In this document: piece by piece, positions 23,096-33,442 of the stretch
Layout of the letters: each line of letters starts with the position of its first letter
How positions within the stretch are numbered: position 1 is the stretch's first letter
Source of the DNA: Russula earlei
Lineage: Eukaryota; Basidiomycota; Agaricomycetes; Russulales; Russulaceae
DNA: 64,000 bases
Assembly (NCBI GenBank): GCA_025769875.1
Contig: JAGFNK010000031.1
Coordinates: 124,001-188,000, forward strand
Direction of reading: 5' to 3'
Notes under the pieces: model-generated
Told to the model about the DNA's origin: nothing
Seen by the model: the letters and a program-made list of their open reading frames with translations, nothing else
Databases searched by the model: none
Made by a program: the position numbers and the translations under genes

Positions 23096-23299
23096 TGTGA
23101 TTGCAGCTGTGACTGGGAACTGACTCAGTCTGCTGTGTCTGCTGAATGTTGCCGAGGCATACTGTAGGGCCCAGATCCATGCACACAGAGCAAGAGATTT
23201 TTGAAGAGGAAATGGAAATTTTTTTTTTGAAAAAAACACTATTCAATAACATGTTCTGCATGGTCCCTCTGAATTCTCTGATACTGCTCCCACATGTCA

Positions 23300-23885
23300 T
23301 CAGCAATTTTATCTCACCTGATATTTGCTTGCTCCCTCTCACACTGCATCACAGGGCCTGTTCCAAGTTCACCAGCCAGCACTTCCTCTTCTTGTGCGTC
23401 CATCTGGATGTCAGCCACTTGGTCATCAAAGGTGCCAATCTCCCTAGAGTCATATGCGCAAATAAGATTGTGAAGTGCTGCGAGTGCACATGGGACGTGT
23501 GCTTGAACTCCCATGTCATACTTGTGGGGTTGTGAGAGAATGTTGAAACACCACTTGAGAATTCCAAAATGTGTTCAATGACATTGTGAGCTTGGGCATG
23601 ATGCAAATTGAACAGCTCCTTGGGTGTGTGTGGCCTAGGACAAATGTCAGTAAGACAACTTGAAAGTAAGACAACAAAGACTCACCTTGTGCAAGCACAG
23701 CCCCATTCAGCTAGATGGTACCGCATGCCTTGATAAGGGGTGAGAAGTACATCTGACAAGGCAAAACCTGCATCACCAAGATAATACTTCCCCCTTGGGA
23801 CATGAAGATCAGAATGACATGCTGCATGAAAAAGTGTCACATCAGCAGTGGAACCCTCCCAACCAGTCAGCAGGTAGGTGAAGTG
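23300..23885 (-). mobile_element. PIF/Harbinger DDE transposase C-terminal remnant
   Basis: Minus-strand frames give GKYYLGDAGFALSDVLLTPY, RYHLAEWGC, KELFNLHHAQAHNVIEHIL and AHVPCALAALHNLICAYD, in the order found in the DDE_Tnp_4 domain of fungal Harbinger transposases. The pieces lie in different frames separated by stops. The N-terminal side is truncated near 23,900 by the LTR at 23907, so the retrotransposon inserted into or next to this older element. Confidence 0.6.
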
Positions 23886-24286
23886 GAGGTTGAATGAGCA
23901 TCCTACTGTTACCGAGTGGTTTGGGGTCCGGAAGATGCCGGAACACCTGAACTATGGACTGCACCGTTTGCATCATGCGTGCATCAGATCTTGATCGTTT
24001 ATGTTCGTTGATATCGCGTTCGGAACGTGTTGATCGTATCCTTCTGAAGATGTATTGAAGAAGCAATGAGTAGCATTGCTTCTGTCCCAGATGTTCCTGT
24101 ACCGCCATGTACATTGCTTCCTTGATTAGGAAAGTACTTATGACACTGAGATTGCTACTAGGGAAGCACTTAATGCTTCCAGCACCGAGATCGTTTACAT
24201 AGAAGCATCCTCGCTTCTATGAGACGCATTTTGCTTCTATAGCACCGACCAGTACTACAGTAGCACAAACCTTATCCCTGTAGGGC

Positions 24287-24294
24287 TATATAAA
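24287..24294 (+). promoter_or_regulatory. TATA box of the 5' LTR promoter
   Basis: TATATAAA, about 32-34 bp upstream of the AAGCTCGACTTA segment that is expected to be the first bases of the genomic RNA. An identical copy lies in the 3' LTR. Confidence 0.7.
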
Positions 24295-24320
24295 GCCCCC
24301 AGTTGTAACAGTTGAGCCCT

Positions 24321-24332
24321 AAGCTCGACTTA
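24321..24332 (+). other. Putative self-primer at the RNA 5' end
   Basis: AAGCTCGACTTA is the exact reverse complement of the 12 nt directly after the LTR (24527-24538) and sits at the expected transcription start. In Tf1-type elements the first bases of the RNA fold back to the PBS and prime reverse transcription. Confidence 0.65.
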
Positions 24333-24526
24333 GTTTGCCAATCCCAAACAGTTGACTCCTACCCCGTCTGCAGAGCCCCTCTCATCTTGTTGCCATACTC
24401 TAGAAGGATCTAACACTCCTTCCCCTCCACGAGTATTGCTTGCTTGACTCAAGCATATCTGCATTGGTAGGACATGTTCATAGACGCAACCATTGATCTT
24501 ATTTAAGGCACTTTGGAGCCTTAACA

Positions 24527-24538
24527 TAAGTCGAGCTT
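24527..24538 (+). other. Primer-binding site, self-complementary type
   Basis: TAAGTCGAGCTT abuts the LTR end. It does not begin with TGG, as tRNA-primed PBSs do, and pairs exactly over 12 nt with 24321-24332. Pairing stops precisely at the LTR border. Confidence 0.65.
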
Positions 24539-24659
24539 CTATCACAGACATTGCTGTGAAAGCGAACCAGAAATAGGCAGGAAGCCTTAGGACTAGGATC
24601 TAGTCATCATACGGTCAGCAACCTATGCTGAAGTAGTCAAGGGAGAGAATCTATACAGA

Positions 24660-26700
24660 CCTCTCCACAACAAGAAGAAGGTGTACTACGTGACTCTCGA
24701 CAAGCAGCACGGTTGGACACACGCATACTTCTGTAAAGACCCCTACTGTCGTTGGCATAGACAGTGGTAAGCGGGCACACAAGTCCCGACTCCCTAGGAA
24801 AGGCAGTGGCAAGCAGACAAGCTGGAGATTGAAGGTGAACATAGCATATGCATAAAGTTCAACCAGAAATCGAAGCAAGGAACCAAATTTGGTTGGTTCA
24901 AAGCTAGAGAGAGGGACGATCTACCCTCAGGAATCAAAGGGACTGTCATCTGGTGTTGGGCAGACCAGGAAGGACCTAACAGATACAAGGTCCGATACAA
25001 AGGAAGCTACCTTCCTTGCGAATACATCAACGATCAGTGGTACTTTGTTGATTACCACAAAGGACGTCCCTACGCAGAAGAGGATGAAGACATTGATGAA
25101 TATAAGGTCCTAGGTCTAGGAATCAAGACAGATCCTTATACTACTCATTGGGAACCCAGAAGCCCAGTAGTAGATGACCCAGCTCCATTGATACAAAAGT
25201 CATCAAGTGGAGAAACAGAGAAGTCGGACCCTCCGACTACAGATCAGAAAGCAGAAGCACCAGAAGTATTGGAGCTAGCTGAAAGACTAGAGCAGACAGT
25301 ACATGTCTTGCCTATTGAACCAACAATCGTTGAAGAACCAGAAGAATCAGTCGAAATGGCTACCATTGCAGCGATGCAGATGGCCACCATTGCCACCCAG
25401 ACAGCAGGTGGAAGAACAGGGCCCACCATTGTAATAAACCCTGGAGGCGGTCCACCTGGGGCAGGAGGACCACCTGGAGGTGGAGGAGTCCCCTTTGGAT
25501 CCACAGGTCCACCAGTACCAGGAGGAGGCCCACCCAGAGGAGGCCCTCCAGGAGGGGGACCACCTGCAGCACCTCCTGTAGGACCAGGGGCGAACCTGGC
25601 ACCTTAGCTGGCACCAGGCCCCCATGGAGGCAATGGATCTCTGAAAGGAGACCCTCCTGAAGTCTTCAAAGGAGACAGGAAGAAGACGAAGTACTTCGTC
25701 CAGGATTTCAAACTATGGAATCTGCTTAACAGTGACAACCCGACTATGACTATTCCAATGAAGCAAGTAGCCGTAGCTCTCACCTACATCAAAGGAGAGA
25801 AAGTGCATGAATGGGTGGTCAACCAAACGAACCTGGTAGAAGCAAAAAGAAATGGGGACCTGCCGTCTCCCTATGCACCAGTGCAGCTAGATCCAACTGA
25901 CATGCTCTTTTGGACCGAATTTGTGGATGACTTCTTCAGAGAATTCAAAGACACCACAGAGCCTGAAGATGCTTTCATGGAGCTACAACAATTGTCCATG
26001 TCTAAAGCAGCATCACTGGATGATTATACCAGCAAATTCCTTGTTCTGCTCAGTAAAGAAGAATGGGACCAGAATTCACCAGGAGCAGTCGAAGCCTATA
26101 AGGCTGGACTAATCACCTGGCTGGTGCGACAAATCTACAATCAACCAGTCAGAGACATACCTGCCATCAATGATCTGTGAGCATGGATCAATGCTGCTAG
26201 GGAAGAACAGGACAGAGACCAGCTCATGAAAGCCAATATTGGATCTGGAGGTGGATCGTTGACCACCAGGGAAAATCGCATGAAATCCCTACAGGCTGGG
26301 AAAAGGTGAAACCAAAGAGACCTGAATGCTATGGAAGTGGACTTGGTATCCACTGATGCAGCAAGGACCAAGTGACATCCTCCTCTGACAGAGGAAAAGA
26401 AGAAACTGCTAGCAGAAGGAGAATGCTTCATCTGCAAGAAAGCAGGGCATATCAGCCGGAACTGTCCTGACAAGGACAGAGTCAAAAAGAAATCAAGTAA
26501 CCCAAGGGACAAAGGGAAAGCTCGAGCTCTGAAAACAGAAAAGGAGGACGACTCAGGGGACAGTGGAAATGAAAGCACTGTCTCTGGGCGATCCACATCT
26601 CCTCCTCCTACCTATAACAAGAGCTCCTCCTCTGCATCCATAAAGAAGATGTCCACCAAACAGAAGGAGGACTTGTTGGAAGAACTGATGGAACAGGGTT
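24660..26700 (+). pseudogene. Retrotransposon gag with CCHC zinc knuckle (broken)
   Basis: A leader part encodes GWTHAYFCKDPYCRWHRQW and a Trp/Tyr-rich region up to about 25110. Next comes an acidic stretch and a Gly/Pro-rich linker (25430-25600), closed by TAG 25605-25607. The capsid-like part runs through FKGDRKKTKYFVQDFKLW, FWTEFVDDFFREFKDTTEPE and AINDL. The zinc knuckle CFICKKAGHISRNC (C-x2-C-x4-H-x4-C) lies near 26430. TGA codons at about 26178, 26307 and 26374 interrupt it, and a TAG lies near 26703. It would form the particle core and package the RNA if intact. Confidence 0.8.
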
Positions 26701-26719
26701 TTTAGGAACACCTAAGTCG

Positions 26720-27330
26720 ATGGCCTGGCTTAGGAAGAATAGTGTGTTGCAAGTGTACATTAGAAGACTGAATGCTATGAATATTCCATTCACTTTCATC
26801 ACTGCACACACAACGGCCGAGGAATCTGCTCTACTGGACAGTGGAGCAACAGAGAACTTCATCGATCACTCAGCTTGGAAAAGACTGAAGATTGGGAAAC
26901 AAGAACTACATGAGCCCATGATAGTACGAAACATCGACAGAACCCAGAATAAGCAAGGGGAACTCACCCATTACTGCTGGCTTCACATCTGATATAAGGA
27001 GAAGGAGAGCTTGCAAAAGTTCTATCTCCCAGATTTAGGAACAGATCGGGTCATCCTGGGATATCCCTTCCTATATGAGTTCGACCCCACCATCAACTGG
27101 AAGAAAGGACAGCTGATGGAAGGAGCAGTACAGATTGAGACTGCTCGATACAAGTACCTGGATCTCTATGTTGCAAATATCCAAAAGCAAGCAAGAGATG
27201 AAAACCGACAATTGAAGAAAGGGGAAGCCATTTACCTACAAAAGACAACTATTGCTCAGAAGTGGGCCCAACAGTCAATTGAACCACAGGAAGGAGTGGA
27301 CCCCCTTGCCAATGTTCCAAAGTGATTCCA
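26720..27330 (+). pseudogene. Retrotransposon aspartic protease region (broken)
   Basis: The retropepsin active site is visible as ALLDSGATENFIDHSAW, followed by PMIVRNIDRTQNKQGE and, after a TGA near 26991, LPDLGTDRVILGYPFLYEFD (the ILG flap-side motif). It would process Gag-Pol. The region ends at a TGA just before FHRFADVFSEE, where the reverse transcriptase part begins. Confidence 0.8.
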
Positions 27331-29620
27331 CCGCTTTGCAGATGTCTTCTCAGAAGAGAAGTCCCAGAGGTTTCCACCACCAAGGGAACCAGATATGCAG
27401 ATAGAGCTGTTGCCTGATGCACCAAAAGAGCTAAACTGCAAAGTGTACCCCCTAACACAAGATGAATGAGAATACCTCAAGAAATTCCTGGCTGATGAAG
27501 TAGAAAAGCGATACATCACTCCAGGTCCATCCAACTACACATCGCCAGTGTTCTTCATTGGCAAGAAGGACAGCAAGGAGAAGAGGATCATTGTAGACTA
27601 TTGACAACTAAATCAGTGGACCAGATGAGACAATGAACCTTTACCACATCTGGAACAAGAGGTGGAAAGTGTCAAGACACGTACTGCTGATCACTAAGGA
27701 CTCAGGAGCAGGTGGGCAAGGGTCGGAACAGATGATATGCGGCGAAGGCGGCGTTGAACAGGAGGACGAGCCAAACGACGAGGAGGTACCAGATGGGGAC
27801 TGGTAAGTGTTGCAAGAGGCAGAGGCGAAGACTGGAGGCCAGTGCAGCGAGGGGCTTTAGACAAGGCGGTCGTTGAAGAGTACCTTGGAGGTGAGGGAAG
27901 TCTTTAAACTGAGCGGTCGCAGGGGAGTACCCAGGAGTATGAGAGTATCACAAATGGACAGTCTGACGACTGCCATGCTACATTGGGGCTTATATACAGT
28001 GTACAGGGTCGATTACAAAGACCTGGGACTATTCTAGACTCTTTGATACCATCCAATAGGACTACAGAGGCATAAACTTGCTTGTGTCAAGTTTCAGGCT
28101 TACTGAGCGCATTACTGATCATTGTGGAGCGATGACATCATTATGATGTCACTGTGGAGCGCTTAGTGAGCCTATGAGGTCACTGTGGAGTCGCTCAGTC
28201 AGCTATGATGTCATTGGAGCCTGGATGACGTCAGATGATTTATGCAACAGTTTCTAAGAGTTTGTGCCGCTGTTTCGGGTCCTTGGTGGCTGGGTGGCCA
28301 TGTGGCTGCCATGCGATGATTACCCGATTAGGAAACTGGTGCCTGGTCGTGTTATAGTGTCTTTTGCAATAGCGATATCTTGCACTGCAGGGGGAATAGC
28401 CCAGAAAACAGAAGGGAGTTGGTAATGCCAAATGAGAGAGGTCTCTCTTGAGTGAAATAGGACCATCTACGGTCAGGACCTGGCCTTGGTTCGTAACAGA
28501 AAGACTTCAAGGGAAAAAGGTGTTCTCCAAGATTGATATACAATGGGGATACAATAATGTGTGACTGGCAGAAGGAGATCGCTGGAAGGCAGCCTTCAAG
28601 ATGCCATATGGAACCTACCTGCCCAACGTCATGTATTTTGGGCTCAAGAACACGCCAGCCTTCTTTACTAGGCTGATGAGAAGAGACTTTGGTGACTGGC
28701 TGGACCGATGGGCAGAATACACAGTCAACTATCTGGATGACTTTGGAATTGCCACGGGGGACAGTCCCGAACAACTAGAAATCCATGAGCAATGTATCAG
28801 CAAACTACTCATGCTGATGCAGAAGAAGTCATACTTCCTGAAACCCAAGAAGTGCCAGTTCATGGTGCGAAAACTAACCATGCTAGGATGGGACATAGAC
28901 GAAGGGAAGATGAAGATTGAGGCCTCCAAGGTCCGAGGAATCACAGACTGGCCTTGGGAAATCAAGGATGTACACAAAGTACACAAAGTCATGGGAGTCC
29001 TCAGTTACAATAGGGCTTTCATTTGAGGATTCAGTCAGATTGCTTGACCCATTATTGCCTTGACAAAGAAAGGGGTGCCATTTGAATGGACCCAAGAATG
29101 CAAAGATGCTCTGGAATGACTTATCCAGATAGTATCTTCCGACCCTGTCCTGCTCCATCCTGATGAGGAGCGACCCTTTGAACTGGAAGTAGACGCGTCC
29201 AATTATGCTATTGGAGCAGTACTATTCCAGAAGGACGAACAAGGAAAGAGGAGGCCAATAGGTTACTTCTCTGCAGCCTTGAAACAAGCAGAAAAGAACT
29301 ACGACATATGGGACAAAGAGTTCTTAGCCATGGTGCGAGCCTTGAAGCACTGGAGACACCTGCTCATGGGAGCAAAGCATAAGGTGGTGGTCTATACAGA
29401 CCATGTGAACCTGTTGCATTACTGACACCCTCAGCGAATAAACAGTTGAGTAGCAAGATACATTACCTTCTTGGCGGACTTTGACTTAGAACTGAAACAC
29501 CAGGCAGGGGCAAGGAATAAAGCAGATGCCCTGTTGAGGAGACCTGACCTTGACGATGGACAAGGGGATAAAGAAGAAGTGGTCGCGCTACCTGACCACC
29601 TTTTTGTTTGAGTAATGCAT
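27331..29620 (+). pseudogene. Retrotransposon reverse transcriptase and RNase H (broken, interrupted by a solo LTR)
   Basis: RT blocks: LNCKVYPLTQDE, SPVFFIGKKDSKEKRIIVDY, then the 829-bp insertion, then KKVFSKIDIQWGYNN, AFKMPYGTYLPNVMYFGLKN and TVNYLDDFGIA with the catalytic YLDD. The RNase H follows with LELEVDASNYAIGAV-like residues, GYFSAALKQAEKNYDIWDKE and VVVYTDHVNLLHY. More than ten in-frame TGA codons lie here, mostly where relatives carry Arg. Non-functional. Confidence 0.88.
27670..28498 (-). mobile_element. Nested solo LTR with target-site duplication
   Basis: An 829-bp insert inside the RT region, starting TGTCAAGACACG and ending TTCGTAACA. It is bounded on both sides by the 5-bp duplication GAAAG (27665-27669 and 28499-28503). 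Removing insert and one GAAAG rejoins the RT frame. On the minus strand it reads TGTTACGAA...CTTGACA and holds a TATATAAG box near 27989-27996. It also contains several degenerate copies of a GATGTCACTGTGGAGCG-like unit (28115-28230). No internal genes, hence a solo LTR. Confidence 0.85.
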
Positions 29621-29739
29621 ACTACTGCATTGGAAGAATGGATAAAGAACCAACAAGGGGAAGAAAGACACCAATTAAAGTTACTTAATTGGGTACAAAG
29701 ACACTGACTGGAGAAGCGACATAGCTTATGGTGGAAGAA

Positions 29740-31060
29740 TGAAGCCTTGGTGGTTACAGGCAATGAAGGGACCCACAGGACATTACTGGAACAGTATCAT
29801 GACAGTCACACAGCAGGACACCCAGGGAAAGCTAAAACATTACTGGGAATGATGCGATACTACTGGTGGCCCACCATGAGACACTTTGTCGACCGATATG
29901 TGGAAGGATGCGCGATTTGCCAAAGTAACAAGTCAAACACTCATCCAAGTCGACCTCCCCTGTATCCCATACCACCAGAAGAAGGGGCTACTCCCTTCTC
30001 GACTGTCAGCATGGACTTTGTGGTCAAATTGCCAAAGTCGAAAGGATATGACAGTATATTGACTGTCACCAACCACAATTGTACTAAAGGCATCATCTTG
30101 CTTCCTTGCAAGGAAGAGATGGACACAGAAGAGCTAGCACAGCTCTACAAGGACAGAATATTCCCCTTTGTGGGAGTACCAAGCAAGATCATATCCAATT
30201 GAGACAAACTAATAAGTTCCAAGTTCATTAGGGAACTTTGCGACCAGCTGCATATCAAACAGAATATCAGCACTGCTTATCATCCCCAGACAGATGGACA
30301 ATCAGAAAGAACAAATCAGATGATGGAAACATCACTCAGGATCTTTTGCAACCACCAACAAGATGATTGGGTGGACTGGCTGCCTCTGGTGCAATACACG
30401 ATGAATTCTAATGTTTCAGAGACAACCAAGCAGTCCCCTTTCTTCTTATGGATGGGCTTTACGCCCAAGGCACACCAGCCAAATCGGGGAAGCAAGATAC
30501 CAAGAATAGACAATTGGAAAGTCCGAATCCAGGAAGCGAGATCACAGGCACAAGAAGTGATGAAGATCGCTTCCCTAATGTGGAAGTGAAGAAGCAGTTT
30601 CCAACCTTATCAGAAAGGAGAAAGGGTATGGCTCGACAGCACCAACCTAAAAACGACACATCCTACAGTGAAACTACGCCCAAAACGATATGGGCCCCTT
30701 GAAATCACAGAGGTGATCAGCCCAGTGACATACAGACTGGATCTCCCTAGCTGCTGGAGGATCCATAATGCATTTCATGCATCCTTATTGACACCTTACA
30801 AGGAGACAGAGGAGCATGGGGCCAACTACACCAATCCAGAAGCAGAATTGGTGGAAGGAGAAGAGGAATATGAAGTAGCAACAATTTTAGGTTCAAGATG
30901 AACTGGAAGGAGGAAACAACTGGAGTATCAAGTCTGGTGGGAAGGATACTCCGAAGCCCATGACTCTTGGGAGCCAGTAGAGAACATCAAAGCGTCTAGA
31001 CTAATAGAGGAATACCACAGAAAGAACCCCGCTGCCATACAGGTTATAAAAGTCCAGCAA
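29740..31060 (+). pseudogene. Retrotransposon integrase with C-terminal chromodomain (broken)
   Basis: The zinc-binding HHCC region shows HDSHTAGHPGKAKTL and EGCAICQSNK. The core has STVSMDFVVKLPKSKGYDS (first Asp), a decayed second-Asp block before DKLISSKFIREL, and TDGQSERTNQM (Glu). After a GERVWLDSTNLK/GPLEITEVISPVTYRLDLP region comes a chromodomain: EEYEVATILGSR, a TGA, then QLEYQVWWEGYSEAHDSWEP. Chromodomains target such elements to heterochromatin. In-frame TGAs fall at about 30200, 30587 and 30899. Confidence 0.85.
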
Positions 31061-31063
31061 AAG

Positions 31064-32218
31064 ATGCCCTCTACTTCCTCATCCCCATATCGTCGCTCAC
31101 AAACATCCCAAACTCCCACTAATGAAATCATTCCCCAATCCGACCTCTCTGGTGCAGAGGGGCCACTTGAAATCACCACTCCTAATGCTTCCCTCCTCGC
31201 CTTCTTCCAAGGAATGGATGAACATAGTACTGGAGAAGGAGAAGTGGACATGCGTCCTCTCAAATTTGGACCCCCTGCTGATAAAGTTGACACTCAGCCT
31301 GGGGACTGGGATGTGACATCCCCTACCAGCACTCTTGACCAGGTTGCCTACCCTGGAGAGCCTTGGGTGTGATGGGACACTGACAGACACCACACAGGGA
31401 TTGACATCCCTGATGGTATGACTTGGGGCAACAAACTGGCCAGGTATGTGGCCTATGACGTTGCCTTGGGAGAGCTGAGAGTGAGGGGGAAGAATGGAGA
31501 AGGCCATGCAGACTATGGCAAGATCCTCCAGGCCACCCCTTGTTACAACCTCTATAACTACGGCCAAGACAAACACGATTTAGACTGCTTTGACACAGAG
31601 AGGCAGTTCAAAGGGTGCTGGAGACAGACCCTCTACCTGCTAGGCGACTATGGGCTGCAAGCGGAGCTTTACTGCCTAGACCACCTCTACATCCAACAAG
31701 AGATGTTGGAAGCTAACTATAAGGTGCTCGAAGAGGAGGAGAAGCAGCTGTGCTACAAGCTCAGCAAATACCTAGCCGAGAAGCGAGGAGTAGAGAGAGA
31801 CAGGGCTGAAGCCAAGGAGAGAATGGCAGCAGCTAAAGTATGCTCACGTTGCTGGGAGTTCATTGAAGCAGGCTGTAGCCAGGGAGAAACCCCTCCAGGT
31901 ATCTGGGCTGAAGAACTCCTCACCAACTACCAGGCTGGGCAGCCCATTCCCCCTTTACCCATCTTCGTCCCTCAGCTGCCTTTGGCAGACATCGCTCAGG
32001 GGTATGGTACCTCTACCCCAGAACCAGTACCAGCCAGCCCTGCACCTATGACGGTGCAAGGGTATTCAGAGGAGGAGATCAACATCCTCCAAACCATGTC
32101 CAGTATGTGCCTTCAAGGAGGGGCAGGATCGGAAGCGTCACCAAACCCTTCCCCCCAGAGCTCCATCTACTACCACTCCTATAGCAGCAGTGGAGAAGCA
32201 TCTATTGCTGACAGCTGA
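31064..32218 (+). CDS. Additional ORF downstream of the chromodomain, unknown function
   Basis: Same strand as gag-pol, starting MPSTSSSPYRRSQ at 31064. A single TGA at 31370-31372 (WV-stop-WDTD) splits it; from ATG 31418 it is open for 266 codons. Visible parts are MTWGNKLARYVAYDVALGEL, a Trp/Tyr-rich block QTLYLLGDYGLQAELYCLD, a coiled-coil-like stretch (ANYKVLEEEEKQLCYKL) and a Pro-rich tail. Directly after it, in another frame, lies a degenerate zinc knuckle RCKYCGKVGHFNKYL near 32275-32320, with the last Cys lost. Canonical Ty3/gypsy elements end pol at the chromodomain. I recall similar extra proteins in Agaricomycete retroelements but cannot name a function. Confidence 0.6.
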
Positions 32219-32810
32219 GTTCATTCCTGAGCCTCAGCAGCTGAACATGATAGAAGGGAGGAGGAAGAGGAACCGATGCAAGTATTGTGGCAAGGTAGGA
32301 CACTTCAATAAGTACTTGTCCATTACCCCACCAGTATTGCCACACCAATTGGCAGCAGACGCTGCCTCACATTGCCTAGTGCCTCCCTATCATTCGCTCC
32401 TATACACCCGTCAGATCATGCCCTTTTCACCGAGGATGGGAACTGGCACACCCGAGCAGGAAGAGGAAGTCTGACTAGGAGAGGGAGGACATTGCTAACC
32501 TGCGCATCCTGCAGGTAGCAAAAGGAGAAGGGTCCAGGACCTTTCAAGAACCTTTCACTACGACTCCTCTCCACTCCGACACACCTCCAGTCAGGAGGTT
32601 ACCCAGGGACTCTGACAGACTTCCACAGATCATGTCTCCTTCAGCCGTCACTGAGGAGTCAGAGGCGATAGTGGCCTCAGCATTGGCTGCCTATGAGGCA
32701 GCAGAAGAAGGCTGATACACCTTCACCGTGTCACCTCCTCCTCTTGATGATGATGGCATTGACCCCACCACTCGATTTTAGAATCATTGGTGTGTGGGAC
32801 CACCAATCTG

Positions 32811-32822
32811 AAGGAGGGGTAA
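32811..32822 (+). other. Polypurine tract
   Basis: AAGGAGGGGTAA lies directly before the 3' LTR, in the position of a plus-strand primer. Confidence 0.75.
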
Positions 32823-33442
32823 TGTTACCAAGTGGTTTGGGGTCTGGAAGATGCCAGAACACCTGAACTATGGACTGCACCGTTTGCATCATGCGTGCAT
32901 CAGATCTTGATCGTTTATGTTCATTGATATCGCGTTCGGAATGCGTTGATCGTATCTTTCTGAAGATGTATTGAAGAAGCAATGAGTAGCATTGCTTCTG
33001 TCCCAGATGTTCCTGTACCGCCATGTATGTTGCTTCCTTGATTAGGAAAGTACTTATGACACCGAGATTGCTACTAGGGAAGCACTTAATGCTTCCAGCA
33101 CCGAGATCATTTACATAGAAGCATCCTCACTTCTATGAGACGCATTTTGCTTCTATAGCACCGACCAGTACTACAGTAGCACAAACCTTATCCCTGTAGG
33201 GCTATATAAAGCCCCCAGTTGTAACAGTTGAGCCCTAAGCTCGACTTAGTTTGCCAATCCCAAACAGTTGACTCCTACCCCATCTGCAGAGCCCCTCTCA
33301 TCTTGTTGCCATACTCTAGAAGGATCTAACACTCCTTCCCCTCCACGAGTATTGCTTGCTTGACTCAAGCATATCTGCATTGGTAGGACGCGTTCATAGA
33401 CGCGACCATTGATCTTATTTAAGGCACTTTGGAGCCTTAACA
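32823..33442 (+). repeat. 3' LTR (620 bp)
   Basis: Same length as the 5' LTR, with 16 single-base differences and no indels. All 16 are transitions and 15 involve CG versus TG or CA. Confidence 0.95.

Larger units (their letters stand above)
23907..24526 (+). repeat. 5' LTR (620 bp)
   Basis: Starts TGTTACCGAG and ends CCTTAACA, repeated at 32823-33442. A TATATAAA box at 24287-24294 is followed 27 bp later by the probable transcript start near 24321. Several short GAAGCA/AAGCAATG words repeat in the U3 half. Confidence 0.95.
23907..33442 (+). mobile_element. Ty3/gypsy chromovirus-type LTR retrotransposon, inactivated
   Basis: A 9,536-bp element bounded by two 620-bp LTRs (TGTTACC...CTTAACA). 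Order on the plus strand: LTR, PBS, gag with zinc knuckle, protease, reverse transcriptase, RNase H, integrase, chromodomain, an additional ORF, PPT, LTR. Frames are broken by about 20 TGA and two TAG codons and by an 829-bp nested solo LTR. LTR identity is about 97.4% (16 differences). The flanking pentamers CCTAC and ACTTG do not match, so no target-site duplication is visible. Chromodomain plus self-complementary PBS place it near the Tf1/sushi group. Confidence 0.93.

Noticed and set aside
23842..24114. 90-codon minus-strand frame (and its copy at 32731-33024)
   Set aside because: It crosses the LTR border and is antisense to LTR sequence; its repetition only reflects the two LTRs.
24301..24330. 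LTR retroelement primed by a host tRNA
   Set aside because: The sequence after the LTR does not start with TGG and is fully explained by the 12-nt complement inside the LTR; a tRNA primer was therefore not annotated.
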